Source: Euryarchaeota archaeon UBA53 | GTDB taxonomy: Archaea > Thermoplasmatota > Poseidoniia > Poseidoniales > Poseidoniaceae | Length of the DNA: 12,078 nt | NCBI GenBank assembly: GCA_002507425.1 | Contig: DAZU01000013.1 | Location: 1-12,078, forward strand | Reading direction: 5' to 3' | Shown here: piece by piece, positions 8,658 to 12,078 of the stretch | How positions within the stretch are numbered: position 1 is the stretch's first letter | Layout: the number at the start of each line of letters is the position of its first letter | Notes under the pieces: model-generated | Database searches by the model: none | What the model saw: only the letters and a program-made list of their open reading frames with translations | Told to the model about the DNA's origin: nothing | Position numbers and translations under genes: made by a program

Positions 8658-10046
8658 TTGAAAGTAAGATTTGCTATTTTTATTGCACTGTTAACTATGC
8701 TTGCCGGTTGTTTTGGCGATGGTGATAATGAATTGTTGCAAGACGATGACCAGACTCCAATCTGGAATGACTATGTTCTGATTGACACCATTCCTGCGAT
8801 ATCACCTTGGGAATTTACAACAATTGACTTGAATCTCAATGAAAGTACAATGACCACGTGGGCAGTCTTCGACAAAAATTACGGTGGTAATTGTTGTGAA
8901 CACTACATTGCTACGTCTATCGAAGGAACTATTCTCAACATCGGAGGCGAATATCCCGTTTGGTCTCACGATAGAGGTCATGAATGGGATACTTATGTCC
9001 CCGGAGTATTCACCGACCCTATGTGTAGAACACCAGTTCCAACTAACCCAGGACAAGAGGGGCTTGGAGAAGGAAGCATAGTGCAAGCTACAAATGGAGA
9101 CATAATTTCAATGTCTTGGTTCCCTTACATTGGTGCCGATGGTAAATTAGACAAGTTCTATGCTATCCTGTATGATCAATCCGAAGACGAGTGGACATGG
9201 TGTTACAATCGAATGACTGAACCGTTCTATGACCGCTCTTGGCAGGTGGAGGTCGTAGGTCCAATATCATCAAATATTGGAAGTGGAGAATGGGCAAGTC
9301 TAGTGGTCTCTAATTTCTGGCATCAAACCCAAAATGCGGGTGGACAAATTAGCGTAGATGGTCTCAACTACTACAACTTCCAATTCGCAGGGAGGACTAG
9401 TAACCAAGACTCTGTTGAGTTAGATCTAAATTTTTCTGATTTGCCCGAATATTATGATGTAAATAAACCACACAAAGAAATGAGAGCTTTCCCTGTTCCA
9501 ACGGGTGGTTTGTATTTCCCGCAATATTTCAGTGATGGAACCTCTGCATTCCTAGATACATCACTAAATTGGAACAAGCACAACGCCATATTCCCGAGTG
9601 AATATTGTCAAATTGACTCTACGTCGGCAATCCACTGCGTTAGTATTGCTGGCACTACATTTACTCACCATCTATCATACGATGGAGGGTCGACTTGGTC
9701 TACTGAAAATTACAGTGATGAGAACTGGGCAGCTATTGAAGAGTGGGAATTCCAAGCTAATGGAGCACTAGACCTGTTCGTTCTTAATGTTAGATACCAA
9801 TCTGCTGAGGGTCCCGATGTAGATGTTGTTTATCACGTAAGGGAATATTCACAATCTATGTCGCCTGATACCTTGACGTATATAGGACAAGGAGACTTAG
9901 ATTCTACAAGTGGAGCAGGGAATGACATACGGTTTGACTTTGCATCTTTAGGGATACTCAATGATGGAGGAGTCGTAGTTGCTTATCATGATTCTACTGA
10001 CCCAGATCCATTGTTTGCAGTTGAAGTTGAAATGCCAGTTTATTGA
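8658..10046 (+). CDS. Surface lipoprotein with Asp-box (sialidase-type) beta-propeller signatures
   Basis: This is a 462-residue exported protein with no assigned function. The N-terminus MKVRFAIFIALLTMLAGC is a lipoprotein signal with lipobox LAGC; Cys18 would be lipidated and tether the protein to the outside of the membrane. An acidic linker follows (GDGDNELLQDDD). Two Asp-box motifs (S-x-D-x-G-x-x-W) are visible: S103-H-D-R-G-H-E-W110 and S340-Y-D-G-G-S-T-W347. Asp-boxes are loops of sialidase/BNR and sortilin-type beta-propellers, so the body is probably a propeller. No FRIP motif or sialidase arginine triad was seen, so enzymatic activity should not be assumed. Further cysteines (C79, C80, C123, C182, C317, C327) could form disulfides, consistent with an extracytoplasmic location. 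The TTG start sits one base after the ileS stop and is backed by a strong Shine-Dalgarno sequence, which points to translational coupling. Binding or sensing of a surface ligand is possible but not shown. Confidence 0.85.
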   Translation: MKVRFAIFIALLTMLAGCFGDGDNELLQDDDQTPIWNDYVLIDTIPAISPWEFTTIDLNLNESTMTTWAVFDKNYGGNCCEHYIATSIEGTILNIGGEYPVWSHDRGHEWDTYVPGVFTDPMCRTPVPTNPGQEGLGEGSIVQATNGDIISMSWFPYIGADGKLDKFYAILYDQSEDEWTWCYNRMTEPFYDRSWQVEVVGPISSNIGSGEWASLVVSNFWHQTQNAGGQISVDGLNYYNFQFAGRTSNQDSVELDLNFSDLPEYYDVNKPHKEMRAFPVPTGGLYFPQYFSDGTSAFLDTSLNWNKHNAIFPSEYCQIDSTSAIHCVSIAGTTFTHHLSYDGGSTWSTENYSDENWAAIEEWEFQANGALDLFVLNVRYQSAEGPDVDVVYHVREYSQSMSPDTLTYIGQGDLDSTSGAGNDIRFDFASLGILNDGGVVVAYHDSTDPDPLFAVEVEMPVY

Positions 10047-10120
10047 AGTGTGACTCAAACCTCCAACATGCATTAGGTTTAACCCTCATATTCAAAAACC
10101 CTTGACAATCAATCTTCATT

Positions 10121-12043
10121 ATGGTTCTGAAATCTATGCCAGGTGTTGGAGCGGGATTGGCTAGAAAACTTACAGACCACTTTGGTAGTGAAGACAAGGT
10201 TCTACAGTTACTGGAAGATGGTCAAACAGAAATTATTGCCCAAGTCGAAGGTGTCTCGCTCAAGCGAGCAGACAATTTGGCTAGATCTATGAGCGGAATG
10301 GACGGATTTCTTGCAACACAAGAAGCGGTTAGATTACACAAGGAGTTGTTAGCATCGATTTCTTCTTACGCTGTTAACACTGCAACTAAATCTCGTCTCA
10401 AAAATTTGATGCCAATCAGGAACATAGAGCATAGAAGAGGATTGATACGTGAAGCAATGGCCTGCGATATTGTAATCAAAGGCTTGAGGATACCAAGCGA
10501 AGTTGACAAAAACTATGACAGGGTTGTCGTATCAAAGAATCCAATTAATGATTTGAAGAGATTTTGTAGAGTTCTAACGCCTTCAGAACAAGAAACATGG
10601 AAAGATTACAAGGTTTTCAAATCGGTTACATGGGTTGGAGAAAATGGCCCAAGTCAAACGCCTGACGGTTGGTTAGTCGTATCCGAAACAACAAACCTTG
10701 ACCTTATACTACCCGAGAAGTGCGTAGGCTGGTTTGAACACAACAAGGAGTCAATAGAGTTACTCACCACCCTACCTAAAGGAGAAGGTTTTGCTAAACA
10801 CTTTGATGATATCAGGATGCCTCAACTTAGAGATTTACTGGATGAAATGGCAAACGAGGCGGATGCTGAAAAAATAGCAGAAGTAAGGGATAAATTGTGG
10901 CCAACAGCAAAGGGGTTGGAGAAAAAAATTCATGAAGAAGTCGACGAAGCAATGAAGAATGTTAAATTGGATTTATCGGGTTCAGATATGTTAGAAGCTC
11001 TTGCCGATGCCGCTTCGCTTCAAAGGAAACTTGCCCAGCAAACTAGTGATTCTATTGAACAGGCAATAGAGTCTGCGACCGATGAGATTGCTAAGTTGTT
11101 AGGCGAAGCAGGTGTGAGATGCCCAAGAAATGTTTTCAAAAGTGAATGGCCAACAAAGGTTGACAGAAATGTCTTGGATGGCATAGATTCACAACTAGAA
11201 GAATTATACAAAACAACCCAATCTGATAGACTAATATCATTGGCGAGAAGGCTTGCTCCACTAAAAAAGAGATGTGAGGAATCGTTGCGAAAACTGATTG
11301 AACTAGACCAATGGTTAACCATAGGAAGATGGGCAAATTCTGTCGGAGCGGTTATGCCAGTAATTTGTGATCATGGAATTTCAGTAAAATCGGGTAGACA
11401 TTTGCTTATTGATGGTGTTGCTGATCCGGTAGACTACGGAATGGGAGAATGTGCTGGTAAAGATGACAACCAATCAGTGGCTTTACTGACAGGTGCAAAC
11501 AGTGGTGGAAAAACAACAATGCTGGAATTGTTAGCACATTGCACAATCTTAGCACACATGGGATTACCAGTTCCCGCCCAATCTGCTAAAGTGGGCCGTA
11601 TTGAGTCTATTCACGTACTTGCAAAAGCAGGAGGTACACAATCTGCAGGAGCACTCGAGCAAACACTTCTACAATTAGCTGAAGTTGTTTCAAACAATGA
11701 TTCAAAGTTGATATTGGCTGATGAATTAGAAGCAATAACCGAACCGGGAGCAGGTGCTAGAATTATTGCTGGCATGTTAGAAGCAGCCGAATCTCACGAT
11801 TCTACTTGCATGCTTTTAGTAACACATCTTGCCCCAGCAATCATAGATGCTGCAGGTAAAGATCTAAGAACAGATGGAATAGAAGCAAGGGGGCTTGATG
11901 AGGATCTTGAATTAATTGTTGACAGAACTCCAAGAAGAAACTACCTAGCAAGATCAACGCCAGAGTTGATTGTCAGAAGATTAGTTGAGCGTTCTGGTGG
12001 AGAAGCCAAAAGCGTATTCAAATCGATTTTGTCGAGGTTTTGA
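10121..12043 (+). CDS. Helix-hairpin-helix MutS-family ATPase (archaeal MutS2/MutS5-like)
   Basis: This 640-residue protein is probably a DNA-binding ATPase acting on branched or recombination structures rather than on mismatches. Residues about 5-58 contain two helix-hairpin-helix motifs (MPGVGAGLARKLTDHFG and VEGVSLKRADNLAR) for sequence-independent DNA contact. A helical core and clamp region (about 65-430, with likely coiled coil around 265-335) precedes the MutS ATPase. Walker A is G458-ANSGGKT, Walker B is LILADELEA with Asp534 and Glu535, and the conserved histidine is H569 in LLVTHL. The MutS mismatch-recognition domain with its Phe-x-Glu motif is absent, and no C-terminal Smr nuclease domain follows; the protein ends at LVERSGGEAKSVFKSILSRF. 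From family knowledge, archaeal MutS5 has been linked to Holliday-junction binding, so a recombination role is plausible by analogy. The gene follows the lipoprotein gene after 74 bases. No Shine-Dalgarno sequence precedes the ATG, so a leaderless transcript from its own promoter is possible. Confidence 0.88.
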   Translation: MVLKSMPGVGAGLARKLTDHFGSEDKVLQLLEDGQTEIIAQVEGVSLKRADNLARSMSGMDGFLATQEAVRLHKELLASISSYAVNTATKSRLKNLMPIRNIEHRRGLIREAMACDIVIKGLRIPSEVDKNYDRVVVSKNPINDLKRFCRVLTPSEQETWKDYKVFKSVTWVGENGPSQTPDGWLVVSETTNLDLILPEKCVGWFEHNKESIELLTTLPKGEGFAKHFDDIRMPQLRDLLDEMANEADAEKIAEVRDKLWPTAKGLEKKIHEEVDEAMKNVKLDLSGSDMLEALADAASLQRKLAQQTSDSIEQAIESATDEIAKLLGEAGVRCPRNVFKSEWPTKVDRNVLDGIDSQLEELYKTTQSDRLISLARRLAPLKKRCEESLRKLIELDQWLTIGRWANSVGAVMPVICDHGISVKSGRHLLIDGVADPVDYGMGECAGKDDNQSVALLTGANSGGKTTMLELLAHCTILAHMGLPVPAQSAKVGRIESIHVLAKAGGTQSAGALEQTLLQLAEVVSNNDSKLILADELEAITEPGAGARIIAGMLEAAESHDSTCMLLVTHLAPAIIDAAGKDLRTDGIEARGLDEDLELIVDRTPRRNYLARSTPELIVRRLVERSGGEAKSVFKSILSRF

Positions 12044-12078
12044 TTTAGCATATCCTGCCATTTTCCTCTCCATAATCT

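Noticed and set aside
8658..10046. Calling the Asp-box lipoprotein a sialidase
   Set aside because: Asp-boxes are structural and occur in many non-enzymatic propellers; no FRIP motif or arginine triad was visible.
12044..12078. Possible end of a convergent minus-strand gene at the right edge
   Set aside because: Several minus-strand frames are open for a short distance (one stops at 12047-12045, others run into the mutS-like gene), but 35 bases give no basis for choosing among them and none shows a recognisable sequence.
1..12078. Mobile element, CRISPR array, tRNA/rRNA gene, prophage or defence system
   Set aside because: I saw no regularly spaced direct repeats, terminal inverted repeats, transposase or integrase motifs, or tRNA-like cloverleaf; nearly all of the window is covered by five long genes.

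Overview
The window looks like a chromosomal segment of a planktonic euryarchaeon, most plausibly Marine Group II (Poseidoniales). This is an inference from gene content. The evidence is a helix-hairpin-helix MutS-family ATPase of the archaeal kind, a lipoprotein whose lipobox is followed by a short acidic linker, a very large secreted protein with a C-terminal membrane anchor, TTG start usage, AT-rich TATA-like elements, and a moderate-to-low GC content. No 16S rRNA or other phylogenetic marker RNA is present, so the placement is tentative.

Layout. On the minus strand at the left edge is the 5' part of a glutamine-dependent NAD+ synthetase gene (nadE, 1-482, running off the window). Just upstream of it on the same strand, 54 bases away, is a 1616-residue exported and membrane-anchored protein (537-5387). 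A divergent intergenic region of about 130 bases holds AT-rich promoter-like sequence. On the plus strand follow isoleucyl-tRNA synthetase (ileS, 5519-8656), a lipoprotein with Asp-box beta-propeller signatures (8658-10046) whose TTG start lies one base past the ileS stop codon and is preceded by a strong Shine-Dalgarno sequence inside ileS, and a HhH-MutS ATPase (10121-12043). The last 35 bases hold nothing that can be called.

How the genes relate. Three genes are housekeeping or genome-maintenance genes (NAD synthesis, tRNA charging, DNA recombination or repair). Two encode cell-surface proteins. There is no sign of a defence island, prophage, insertion sequence, CRISPR array or biosynthetic cluster. 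The most unusual features are the giant surface protein, the translational coupling of a surface lipoprotein to ileS, the variant HIGH signature of IleS, and the domain-reduced MutS. I do not see convincing evidence for a new multi-gene system here.
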